A program made the position numbers and the translations under genes. Positions 43,155 through 50,982 of a stretch of DNA of 64,000 bases are shown one piece after another; position 1 is the stretch's first letter, and every line of letters starts with the position of its first letter. Where the stretch lies: the NCBI GenBank assembly GCA_964557005.1, contig CAZKYI010000001.1, positions 62,001 to 126,000 on the forward strand, given 5' to 3'. This stretch comes from JBECKS01 sp964557005 (GTDB taxonomy: Bacteria > Pseudomonadota > Gammaproteobacteria > Pseudomonadales > JBECKS01). Under the pieces are notes generated by a model that was not told where the DNA came from, did not search any database, and saw nothing but the letters and a program-made list of their open reading frames with translations.

Positions 43155-43955
43155 ATGTTCCAGACACCCATAAAAACTTCATTGCTGTTACTGACACTGG
43201 TGCTGTTTTCCTGCCAGAACTTCAAGTCGGACACTTTGTTCCAAAGACAAAGTGGGCAAGCGGTTAACTATGGTGTGTATGAAGTTAAAAAAGGCGATTC
43301 ACTGTATTCGATTGCATGGCGTTTAAACCGTGACTACAAGGAACTGGCACGTATAAATGGTATCAGGGAACCTTATGTGATTTACGTGGGGCAGATAATT
43401 AAATTGACTGATGTGCAAGACGAGATTCCCTCGAAAAGTGGCTATACAGGGAAGAGCATCGTGAGTGATTCTAAACCCCAAGCGCCCCCCCCTAAAAAAT
43501 CTTCAACAGTACCTGTGCCAGTAAAAACCACAGCACCTGCAAAGACTGGCACTACCAAAAATGCCAGCACCACAAATAACACCAATGTGAACTGGATTTG
43601 GCCTGCCGAAGGCAGGGTAGTGCAGAGTTTTTCCGGTGCTGCGGTAGGCAAAAAAGGGATTCATATAGCAGGGAATGTGGGGGATACGGTGAAGGCCGCA
43701 GCTTCCGGACAGGTGGTGTATAGCGGTAATAGTCTGGTGGGCTACGGTAATCTGGTCATCATCAGGCATAACGATATTTTTTTGACGGCCTATGCACATA
43801 ATTATCGGGTGCTGGTGAAGGAAGGTGAGCAGGTGACGCAAGGGCAGAAAATTGCAGAAATTGGTGCCAGTGGTACCGACAGCAACAAATTGCACTTCGA
43901 GATTCGCAGAGAAGGCAAGCCAGTTGATCCACTTGGGTATCTACCCAAACGCTGA
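43155..43955 (+). CDS. nlpD: NlpD-type LysM/M23 amidase activator lipoprotein
   Basis: 266 residues: signal peptide with lipobox (LTLVLFSC, Cys20), a LysM domain (YEVKKGDSLYSIAWRLN...), a Pro/Lys/Thr-rich linker, and a C-terminal LytM domain. The zinc site is degenerate (GIHIAGN where HxxxD is expected, and KLHFEI where HxH is expected), as in true NlpD/EnvC activators of cell-wall amidases. In most gammaproteobacteria rpoS follows directly; here a non-coding GGA-rich region follows. Confidence 0.93.
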   Translation: MFQTPIKTSLLLLTLVLFSCQNFKSDTLFQRQSGQAVNYGVYEVKKGDSLYSIAWRLNRDYKELARINGIREPYVIYVGQIIKLTDVQDEIPSKSGYTGKSIVSDSKPQAPPPKKSSTVPVPVKTTAPAKTGTTKNASTTNNTNVNWIWPAEGRVVQSFSGAAVGKKGIHIAGNVGDTVKAAASGQVVYSGNSLVGYGNLVIIRHNDIFLTAYAHNYRVLVKEGEQVTQGQKIAEIGASGTDSNKLHFEIRREGKPVDPLGYLPKR

Positions 43956-43978
43956 ATGCTTTGAGTCATTCAAAGTGC

Positions 43979-43996
43979 TGTAATCCAAAACTTACA
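43979..43996 (+). promoter_or_regulatory. GacA-type upstream activating sequence
   Basis: TGTAAT-CCAAAA-CTTACA matches the GacA/UvrY-type UAS (TGTAAG-N6-CTTACA) in 11 of 12 conserved positions, with exact spacing. In pseudomonads this element controls rsmX/Y/Z. Here it lies about 100-190 bp upstream of the GGA-rich RNA candidate. Found by eye. Confidence 0.7.
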
Positions 43997-44083
43997 AAAT
44001 AAAGGGTTCTTGTTATTAGCAATGTTTGATTAAGGATATAACCTGTTGAAAAACAAAAGGATTTAATTTGGTATAAAAAATTT

Positions 44084-44312
44084 GCCTGTTTCTGCTGATT
44101 TTTCTTGCAGTGTTGCTTGTCTGGAAATCTGGCTTTGCTAGATTTGCCTCCGTGACAAGGTTGTCGCCGAGTGAGGAAACACTTGCAGGAACCCTAGCTG
44201 ATGGATTGCGGGATAACGGACAGAGACAAGGTGTCTGGGAGTACGGAAACTAAGCAGGAGCACAGAGGGAAACAGGGAAACACTAAAAAAGGCCGCAGGG
44301 AGCGGCCTTTTT
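44084..44312 (+). ncRNA. Candidate RsmZ/CsrB-type CsrA-sequestering sRNA
   Basis: No credible protein is encoded here. GGA occurs 12 times between 44123 and 44301, 11 of them in the last 127 nt, mostly as AGGA, GGGA or ACGGA. At least one sits in a textbook CsrA-binding hairpin: AGTG-AGGAAA-CACT (44170-44183). AGT-ACGGAA-ACT (44240-44251) is a shorter one. The transcript would end at a strong terminator whose loop, AGGGA, also contains GGA. The 5' end is uncertain: TATAAA at 44072-44077 would give a start near 44084; a TTGTCT/TAGATT pair would give one near 44150. Location after nlpD resembles Pseudomonas rsmZ after rpoS. Confidence 0.65.
44285..44312 (+). terminator. Rho-independent terminator of the GGA-rich RNA
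   Basis: A-run, GGCCGC / GCGGCC stem, AGGGA loop, then six T. No gene ends immediately upstream on this strand (nlpD ends 330 bp earlier), so it most likely terminates a separate RNA. Confidence 0.9.
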
Positions 44313-44426
44313 GCTTTCTGGCGTTTGTGAATGGCTTCTTGCATGTACTCCTGCAAATTGACGATGCCCACCGCTGATTGAGCCGCTACAGTACGTGCTT
44401 GTTCTTCTAATGCGAGTCAGCAGGTC

Positions 44427-45221
44427 ATGCAAACATTATTAAGCGCCGAAACCTTCCAGATTGTTCTTTATATTGCCTTTGCCTACATGGCACTTATTTT
44501 TGTGGGTGCGTTTTTTTCCAAATCACCTTATGGCCGCTTTGCAGCGAAGAAGGCGAAATTCAACCTGCAACCACAAGTGGGCTGGTTTTTGATGGAACTG
44601 CCTGCCACCCTCAGTTTTGTGTTCTTTTATTTTCAGGGTGAAAACCGTTTCGAGACAGTGCCTCTGATTTTTCTGGGGCTTTGGTTGATTCACTATGGCA
44701 ATCGCGGTTTTGTGTTTCCCATGCTGATGCGTGTTGCGAAGGGCGAGAAAGGCAGTTTCGGCATCATCATTGTGATTACAGGTTGGGCGGTCACCAGTAT
44801 TCATGGTTATCTCAATGCGGTATTTATTTCCCATCTCAGTACGCACATGACCAATGAGTGGCTGACTGACCCTCGCTTTATTATTGGTATCCTGCTGTGG
44901 ATAACAGGCTATACCCTGAATATCCATGCTGATGCCATTGTCAGAAACCTGCGCAGCAAACAGGAAGTTGCTGAGGGTAAAAGGGTATATCGCATTCCTT
45001 ACGGCGGTTTGTTCAAGTATGTGACTTGCCCCAGCTATTTTGCTGAACTGATTTCATTTACAGGCATTGCGATTGCCACCTGGGGTGTGGGTGCCTTGTT
45101 TGTGTTGGGTGTATCTGCTGCCAACCTGATTCCCAGAGCGTTTCAGACACACAAGTGGTATCTCGATAAATTTCCCGATTATCCCAAGGATAGAAAAGTT
45201 ATTTTCCCTGGAATTTTGTAA
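44427..45221 (+). CDS. Steroid 5-alpha-reductase family membrane oxidoreductase
   Basis: 264 residues with about six or seven membrane segments. It shares the vertebrate SRD5A layout: WFLMELPA (human SRD5A2 has WFLQELPS), IHYGNRGFVFP (HYFHRTFVY in human) and a C-terminal half with NIHADAIVRNLR, YRIPYGGLFKYVTCPSYFAEL and THKWYLDKFPDYPKDRKVIFP. The catalytic Glu58 and Tyr90 counterparts are kept, but the neighbouring Gln is Met57. It should reduce an enone-type double bond with NADPH; the substrate (steroid or other isoprenoid enone) is unknown. It converges on a KSI-like gene 5 bp away. Confidence 0.82.
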   Translation: MQTLLSAETFQIVLYIAFAYMALIFVGAFFSKSPYGRFAAKKAKFNLQPQVGWFLMELPATLSFVFFYFQGENRFETVPLIFLGLWLIHYGNRGFVFPMLMRVAKGEKGSFGIIIVITGWAVTSIHGYLNAVFISHLSTHMTNEWLTDPRFIIGILLWITGYTLNIHADAIVRNLRSKQEVAEGKRVYRIPYGGLFKYVTCPSYFAELISFTGIAIATWGVGALFVLGVSAANLIPRAFQTHKWYLDKFPDYPKDRKVIFPGIL

Positions 45222-45226
45222 AAGAT

Positions 45227-45643
45227 TTATTTGGCTTGTGCAGCATGAATTTGCTGCATGAGCTCATCGAAATTCCAGTGTGCCCTGAGTGAAACAATTT
45301 TGCCCTGCGCGTTCACTTCATAAATCACCAGCATATCAATCACGGTTTCTAAAAAGCCCATATCGTTTTTGCCTTCAATACAAACCGCGCAATGAAAATC
45401 GCCACTGGTATAGCGTTTGGTGGCAGTGAGTTTCACATTGCCATTAGCGATGACGGTATCCCAGAACGCTTCTATTTTTGCCTTGCCTTTGTGCCCTTGT
45501 CCTGTCGGGTCGAGAGGAGAAATACCCACAGGGTCGGCAACCAGTGCGTTTTCATCGAACAAATTGAGCCATGCGCTTTTATTTTTTTCCATCGCAAATT
45601 TCATGGACTGGATATTTGCCTGTACTGCCAAATGCTCGTTCAT
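45227..45643 (-). CDS. Ketosteroid isomerase-like (SnoaL/NTF2 fold) protein
   Basis: 138 residues. ADPVGISP and IDMLVIYEVNAQGKIVSLRAHW align with EDPVGSEP and IDHFRFNGAGKVVSMRALF of bacterial steroid delta-isomerase, keeping both catalytic aspartates (Asp37 and Asp103). The catalytic Tyr of classical KSI appears replaced (Met14 region). It may be an isomerase of related specificity or a binding protein. AAAGG precedes the ATG. The stop codon faces the 5-alpha-reductase stop 5 bp away. Confidence 0.78.
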   Translation of the reverse strand: MNEHLAVQANIQSMKFAMEKNKSAWLNLFDENALVADPVGISPLDPTGQGHKGKAKIEAFWDTVIANGNVKLTATKRYTSGDFHCAVCIEGKNDMGFLETVIDMLVIYEVNAQGKIVSLRAHWNFDELMQQIHAAQAK

Positions 45644-45739
45644 GGTGTTTACCTTTAAGTAAGTTTTTTTACATGATTGTTTTGCATTCTAGGTCTGGCA
45701 GAGGGTGACTGCCTCACCCGATTTGGTGAGAATCACAGC

Positions 45740-46906
45740 ATGAACATACAACTCATCGACCGTATCGAAAAAGTCAGTGCTGAACAGTGGAATGCGCTGG
45801 CAGGGCAGGATTATCCCTTTCTGAATTGGCATTTTTTACAGGCACTGGAAAACAGTGCTTCGGTGTGTGCAAAAACAGGCTGGCAACCACGGCATGTGCT
45901 GGTGTACGAAGGCGAGCAGTTGCTTGCACTCATGCCCATGTATCTCAAATCACATTCACAAGGTGAGTATGTGTTTGATCATGCGTGGTCGAGCGCTTAC
46001 CTGCGCAATGGCATGGAGTATTTCCCCAAATTGCTCACGGCGATTCCGTTCACGCCGTGTCAGGGCGCAAGAATTTGCATAGTCAATTCTGTTGAGCATA
46101 AGGCAAATGTTGTGCGTGAGATTGTGAATATGATTGAACAGTTATGTGCGCAACATCATGTGTCTTCATGGCATGTATTATTTCCGGAACCTGCGGATTT
46201 ACCCTGGTTAAAGCATGAAAAACTGCTGCAAAGAACTGGTGTGCAGTTTCAGTGGTTTAATAAAAATTATCAAAGTTTTGATGATTTTCTGGCAGGTTTT
46301 ACCAGCAAGCGACGCAAAACGCTCAAACGCGAGAGACGAAAAATTGAAGAACAGGGAATTAGCATTGAGCGTTTACGCGGCGAACAGATTAGCAATCAAC
46401 ATTGGCAGGCATTTTTCAGATTTTATCAGGCAACCTATTGGAAAAGAGGAATGCCTGAATATCTGAATCTGGATTTTTTCAAACAATTGGCGGCTTCAAT
46501 GCCACAACAACTGCTGATGGTGGTTGCAAAAACCACGCAAGGCGAAGAGGAAACTCTGGTTGCAGCAGCCTTGAGCCTGATTGGCAGCAACACCTTATTT
46601 GGGCGTTATTGGGGTTGCTTGCAAGCATTCGATAACCTGCATTTTGAACTGTGTTATTACCAGGGCATTGAGTTTTGCATTGAGCACCGTTTGCAGTGCT
46701 TCAATTCGGGCGCTCAGGGTGAACACAAAATTGCCAGAGGTTTCGAACCTGTCAGCACCTATTCACTTCACTATATTGCACATGAAGGTTTCAGGGCGGC
46801 GATTGAAGATTTTGTGACAGAAGAGAAAACGTATATCGAAGATTATCAGTTGGCTGCACGCGCAGAGCTGCCTTTTAATATCCATCACGGCGCATCAGAA
46901 AAATAG
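45740..46906 (+). CDS. DUF482 / GNAT-fold (peptidogalycan biosynthesis-like) protein
   Basis: 388 residues of the COG3146 family. Recognisable parts are DYPFLNWHFLQALENS near the start, the conserved AYLRNGMEYFPKL and ARICI segments, FTSKRRKTLKRERRKIEEQGI, and the C-terminal FGRYWGC, FELCYYQGIEFCIEH and FNSGAQGEHKIARGFEPV. The fold resembles FemX/GNAT acyltransferases; the reaction is not established. ATG 45740 is chosen since the upstream frame to 45677 is not conserved-looking. Confidence 0.85.
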   Translation: MNIQLIDRIEKVSAEQWNALAGQDYPFLNWHFLQALENSASVCAKTGWQPRHVLVYEGEQLLALMPMYLKSHSQGEYVFDHAWSSAYLRNGMEYFPKLLTAIPFTPCQGARICIVNSVEHKANVVREIVNMIEQLCAQHHVSSWHVLFPEPADLPWLKHEKLLQRTGVQFQWFNKNYQSFDDFLAGFTSKRRKTLKRERRKIEEQGISIERLRGEQISNQHWQAFFRFYQATYWKRGMPEYLNLDFFKQLAASMPQQLLMVVAKTTQGEEETLVAAALSLIGSNTLFGRYWGCLQAFDNLHFELCYYQGIEFCIEHRLQCFNSGAQGEHKIARGFEPVSTYSLHYIAHEGFRAAIEDFVTEEKTYIEDYQLAARAELPFNIHHGASEK

Positions 46907-46934
46907 TTCTTCATTTGAAAAATTGTGCGCTCAT

Positions 46935-46963
46935 TTGCGATTACTTTCAGGGTTCTTTACACT
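46935..46963 (+). promoter_or_regulatory. Putative sigma70 promoter of the small secreted protein gene
   Basis: TTGCGA (46935-46940), 17-bp spacer, TACACT (46958-46963), about 50 bp before the start codon at 47015. Found by eye. Confidence 0.5.
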
Positions 46964-47014
46964 GCTGTGCGCGGCAATACAGGCCGCATTCTTTTAACGA
47001 GTGAGGATGAAATA

Positions 47015-47317
47015 ATGAAAAAGTTAATGTCTATGGTGTTGTCTTCTGTGTTGTTTATGGGCTTGTTGATGAGCGCTGCTGTGCAGGCAGACGCTGAAAA
47101 AAATGCTGCTGATGCGCCTGTCATATCGGCAGATGTGAAAGACGGAGTTGTCGTTAATACGGGCAATGAAGCGGTAGATGATGTCGCAAATCTGGCAGCC
47201 AAGTGTGCCGAGAAAAAGCTTGCACTTGAAGCCTGTCCTGGTGGTATGAAGGGCGTTGCCTGTCGTAAGGGGCTTGAGGTAGGGCGTTTTAAAGGCGTTG
47301 ATTGTCCGAATCTGTAA
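47015..47317 (+). CDS. Small secreted four-cysteine protein of unknown function
   Basis: 100 residues. MKKLMSMVLSSVLFMGLL leads a clear Sec signal peptide, probably cut after VQA (about residue 25). The mature part of about 75 residues has four cysteines (AAKCAEKK, EACPGG, VACRKG, VDCPNL) that could form two disulfides. GAGG lies about 8 nt before ATG 47015. I do not recognise the family. It precedes an alpha/beta hydrolase gene, possibly cotranscribed. Confidence 0.7.
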   Translation: MKKLMSMVLSSVLFMGLLMSAAVQADAEKNAADAPVISADVKDGVVVNTGNEAVDDVANLAAKCAEKKLALEACPGGMKGVACRKGLEVGRFKGVDCPNL

Positions 47318-47340
47318 TGCCTGTTTTGGAGAATGCCTCT

Positions 47341-48219
47341 ATGACCACTGGTCCTGCTTCGCGAAGTTATTTTTCCCAACGCCTGAAACTCCATTATGTG
47401 GAGTGGGGTGATAAAGATGCACCTGTGCTCTTGATGATTCATGGCATGCGTGATCATTGTCGAAACTGGGACTGGATAGCGAAGGAGCTGTGCAAGGATT
47501 ACCGTATTATTGCACCCGATTTGCGTGGTCATGGCGACTCTGACTGGATGGTGGGCGGCTCCTATTATTTTCCTGATTTTGTGGCAGACATCAGGCAACT
47601 GGTGAATCAGACCACACAAGCAGAGCAAAAAATTTCGCTGTTGTGCCATTCCTTCGGTGGCGGTGTCGGTTTGTATTATGCAGGTATTTTCCCGCAGAAA
47701 GTCGAGAAACTGATTGCCATTGAAGGTTTGGGGCCACCACCACAATTTTTTGAAATGATGGATAAGGCAGCCGTGCATGAACGCATGCAAAGCTGGATGG
47801 ATTCTGTTTACAAATTGTCTTCGCGCAGCCCCAAAAAATATGAAAGCCTTGAGGCGGCGATTGCGCGCATGCACGAAGAAAACAGTCACCTGAGCAATGA
47901 GCAAGCACGACATTTAAGTATTCATGGTTTGAATCAGAATGAAGACGGTACCTGGTCGTGGAAGTTCGATAACTATCTGCGCATCATGTCGCCCGTCAGA
48001 ATTTCAAGAAAAGACCAACAGGCGATTTGGTCGAGAGTGACTTGTCCGGTGTTGTTGGTGAGCGGTGCAAAATCCTGGGCCTTGCCACCCGATAAAGATG
48101 AGCGTTCCAGCTATTTCAAAAATGCTGAGTTCCATACTTTTGCAGATGCGGGTCACTGGTTGCATCACGACAAGCTGGATGAATTTCTGGCGTTGGCAAG
48201 GCAATTTCTTGCGAAATAA
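47341..48219 (+). CDS. Alpha/beta hydrolase
   Basis: 292 residues: oxyanion HGMRDHCRNWDW, nucleophile Ser in LLCHSFGGGVG, acid in the VSGAKSWAL region (Asp less clear) and His in AGHWLHHD. No signal peptide, so cytoplasmic. It resembles MhpC/haloalkane-dehalogenase-like esterases; substrate unknown. I prefer ATG 47341, which has GGAG 8 nt upstream; ATG 47317 overlaps the previous stop but has no ribosome site. Confidence 0.85.
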   Translation: MTTGPASRSYFSQRLKLHYVEWGDKDAPVLLMIHGMRDHCRNWDWIAKELCKDYRIIAPDLRGHGDSDWMVGGSYYFPDFVADIRQLVNQTTQAEQKISLLCHSFGGGVGLYYAGIFPQKVEKLIAIEGLGPPPQFFEMMDKAAVHERMQSWMDSVYKLSSRSPKKYESLEAAIARMHEENSHLSNEQARHLSIHGLNQNEDGTWSWKFDNYLRIMSPVRISRKDQQAIWSRVTCPVLLVSGAKSWALPPDKDERSSYFKNAEFHTFADAGHWLHHDKLDEFLALARQFLAK

Positions 48220-48242
48220 TTTCTGTTTCATGCCGCTCCCCT

Positions 48243-48248
48243 TATAAT
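48243..48248 (+). promoter_or_regulatory. Perfect -10 box upstream of alaS
   Basis: TATAAT 30 bp upstream of the alaS ATG. The -35 partner (TTTCTG at 48220-48225, 17-bp spacing) is weak. Confidence 0.4.
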
Positions 48249-48278
48249 GCGCCTCTTTCACTTGGTGGTCAGCTACGC

Positions 48279-50903
48279 ATGAAAAGCGCGGAAATCCGAA
48301 CGGCGTTTATAAAATTTTTTGAAGCCAAGCATCATACCCATGTGCCGAGCAGTTCGCTGGTGCCTGCCAATGATCCGAGTTTGTTATTTACCAATGCGGG
48401 TATGAACCAGTTCAAGGATGTATTTATTGGCAAGGAAAAACGCGATTACACACGCGCCTGTTCCACGCAACGGGTTGTACGCGCCGGGGGGAAACACAAC
48501 GATCTGGATAATGTTGGCTATACCGCACGTCACCATACTTTTTTTGAAATGCTGGGTAATTTCAGTTTTGGTGATTACTTCAAGCGCGAAGCAATTCTGT
48601 ATGCGTGGGAATTCCTCACCTCAAAAGAGTGGTTAGGCATTTCTGCGGAAAAACTTTCGGTAACCGTCTATCACACAGACGACGAAGCCTACGCCATCTG
48701 GAACAAGGAAGTTGGCATACCTGCTGAACGCATTGTGCGCATTGGTGACAATAAAGGCGCACTTTATGCTTCCGACAATTTCTGGGCGATGGGGGATACA
48801 GGCCCTTGTGGCCCCTGCACCGAAATTTTTTATGATCATGGTGAAGCCATTGCAGGTGGGCCACCTGGCAGCCCTGATGAAGATGGTGATCGCTACATTG
48901 AAATCTGGAACAATGTTTTCATGCAGTTCAATCGTACTGCCGATGGTGTATTGCATAATTTGCCTGCACCTTCGGTGGATACTGGTATGGGTCTGGAGCG
49001 TCTGGCTGCGGTATTGCAAGGCGTGCATTCCAATTATGAAATTGATTTGTTTCAGAATTTAATTCGCGCAGCAGCACACGTTTGTCAATGTCAGGATTTG
49101 CATAACAATTCCCTGAAAGTGATAGCGGATCATATCCGTTCCTGTTCATTTTTAATTGCAGATGGCGTATTACCTTCCAACGAAGGGCGTGGTTATGTCT
49201 TGCGAAGAATTATTCGCCGTGCCATTCGGCATGGCCACAAGCTGGGTGTGAGTGAAGTATTTTTTTATAAACTGGTGAATGCGCTGCAACAGGAAATGGC
49301 TGAGGCGTATCCGATTCTGTCACAACATAAAGCGCATATTGAAAAAACCTTGCGCATCGAAGAAGAGCAATTTTTAAGAACACTCGATAACGGCATGCGC
49401 ATGCTGGAAAGCACTCTGGCCAATTTGAAGGGTGATACGCTTGATGGAGAAACCATTTTCAAATTGTATGATACCTATGGTTTTCCTGTGGATTTAACTG
49501 CGGATATTTTGCGTGAAAAATCCCTGCAAGTGGATTTGGCTGGTTTTGATACGGCAATGGAAAAACAACGCGAACAGGCACGTTCGGCTTCAAACTTTGA
49601 ATATCGAGCGGGTGATTTGAAAACCTTGCGCAGCGATAGCGAATTTGTTGGTTATGAAAAGTTACACGATGAGGTTCAGGTAATTCAGATTTTCAAGGAC
49701 GGTCAGGAAGTCACACAACTTGAAACGGGTGCAGCAGCCATTGTGGTGTGTGATCGCACTCCGTTTTATGGTGAATCTGGCGGACAAGTCGGTGATCAAG
49801 GTGTATTGATGAATGCGCAAGTAAAAGCAAAGGTACTTGCTTGCAGCAAGCAGGACGGTGTTGTGTTGCACCATGTGGAAGTGGAAGCAGGTGTGCTTGA
49901 ATTGAATAGCCGTTTAAGTGCACAGGTGAATGTTGATGAAAGAAAACAAATCGCAGCACATCACTCGGCTACACACTTGATGCACGCCGCACTTAAAAAA
50001 GTGTTGGGTGAGCATGTGAATCAGAAAGGTTCTCTGGTTGATAAAGACAAACTGCGTTTTGACTTCTCACATTACGAAGCCATGAAGCCTGAAGAAATCA
50101 TCGCGGTTGAACAGATGGTGAATCAGCAAATTTTGTTGAACAGCGAAGTGCTCACCGAAGAAATGGATATTGAGCGTGCCAAACAAAAAGGTGCAATGGC
50201 CTTGTTTGGTGAAAAGTACGATGCGCAAGTGCGTGTGTTGAGCATGGGTGAAAATAATTTTTCGATGGAATTGTGTGGTGGTACACATGCAAAACGCACA
50301 GGTGATTTGGGCGTATTTAAAATTATTTCAGAAGGTGCGGTGTCATCTGGTGTGCGCAGAATTGAAGCACTCAGTGGTGAAGCGGCTGTCACTTATCTCA
50401 GTGAGCAAAGCAGGGCACTGAATAAATTGGCTTCCAGTTTGAAAACCGATGCCTTGAAGGTGGAACAACACATTCACAACTTGCTGGAAAAATTTCGTCA
50501 GCAGGAAAAGGAAATTGAAAGACTGAAATCGAAATTATCGGCCAATGCAGGTGCTTCCCTGCTCGATCAGGTGGTGGAAGTTGCGGGTATCAAAGTGTTG
50601 GCTGCAAAAATAGAAGGCGATTCCAAAACCCTGCGTGACAGTCTCGATCATCTAAAAAACAAACTCGGCAGTGGTGTGGTTGCTCTGGGTGTTGAGAATG
50701 AGGGTAAAGCCAATCTGATTGCTGGTGTCACCAAGGATTTATGTGCTACCTACAAAGCGGGTGAGCTGGTGAACTTCCTTGCCCAGCAGTTGGGTGGCAA
50801 GGGCGGTGGTCGGCCAGATATGGCACAGGCGGGTGCTGCCACCAGCGAAGGTTTGGCAGAGGTATTGGCTTCAACTATTGGTTGGGTGGAATCGCAGTCT
50901 TGA
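48279..50903 (+). CDS. alaS: Alanyl-tRNA synthetase
   Basis: 874 residues: class II catalytic domain (FTNAGMNQFKDVFIG, RHHTFFEMLGNFSFGDYFK, FMQFNRTADGVLHNLPAPSVDTGMGLERLAAVLQ spread over residues 30-240), editing domain with HHSATHLMHAAL and CGGTHAKRTGD, and a C-terminal dimerisation/C-Ala domain (GGKGGGRPDMAQAGA). It heads alaS-lysC-csrA. recA and recX, normally just upstream, are not here. Confidence 0.98.
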   Translation: MKSAEIRTAFIKFFEAKHHTHVPSSSLVPANDPSLLFTNAGMNQFKDVFIGKEKRDYTRACSTQRVVRAGGKHNDLDNVGYTARHHTFFEMLGNFSFGDYFKREAILYAWEFLTSKEWLGISAEKLSVTVYHTDDEAYAIWNKEVGIPAERIVRIGDNKGALYASDNFWAMGDTGPCGPCTEIFYDHGEAIAGGPPGSPDEDGDRYIEIWNNVFMQFNRTADGVLHNLPAPSVDTGMGLERLAAVLQGVHSNYEIDLFQNLIRAAAHVCQCQDLHNNSLKVIADHIRSCSFLIADGVLPSNEGRGYVLRRIIRRAIRHGHKLGVSEVFFYKLVNALQQEMAEAYPILSQHKAHIEKTLRIEEEQFLRTLDNGMRMLESTLANLKGDTLDGETIFKLYDTYGFPVDLTADILREKSLQVDLAGFDTAMEKQREQARSASNFEYRAGDLKTLRSDSEFVGYEKLHDEVQVIQIFKDGQEVTQLETGAAAIVVCDRTPFYGESGGQVGDQGVLMNAQVKAKVLACSKQDGVVLHHVEVEAGVLELNSRLSAQVNVDERKQIAAHHSATHLMHAALKKVLGEHVNQKGSLVDKDKLRFDFSHYEAMKPEEIIAVEQMVNQQILLNSEVLTEEMDIERAKQKGAMALFGEKYDAQVRVLSMGENNFSMELCGGTHAKRTGDLGVFKIISEGAVSSGVRRIEALSGEAAVTYLSEQSRALNKLASSLKTDALKVEQHIHNLLEKFRQQEKEIERLKSKLSANAGASLLDQVVEVAGIKVLAAKIEGDSKTLRDSLDHLKNKLGSGVVALGVENEGKANLIAGVTKDLCATYKAGELVNFLAQQLGGKGGGRPDMAQAGAATSEGLAEVLASTIGWVESQS

Positions 50904-50982
50904 AGGGTGTGAGAGTTTTATTCTGAAAGGGTTTCGTGTTTAATACGCGCCCCTGAATGTGGGCAAATTTTATTCAAAGTTT

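Noticed and set aside
43957..43975. CTTTGA-GTCAT-TCAAAG hairpin directly after nlpD as a terminator
   Set aside because: No T-run follows and the stem is AT-rich and short; it directly abuts the GacA-type box, so a regulatory role is as likely.
44310..44410. Protein-looking reverse-strand frame (includes GIVNLQEYMQEAIHKRQ) next to the GGA-rich RNA
   Set aside because: Only about 38 plausible codons, bounded by an upstream stop and running into the terminator hairpin; could be a gene remnant but there is no start or family match.
50904..50982. Possible lysine riboswitch before lysC
   Set aside because: Only about 80 bp separate alaS and lysC; a lysine riboswitch needs about 170 nt and no matching helices are seen.
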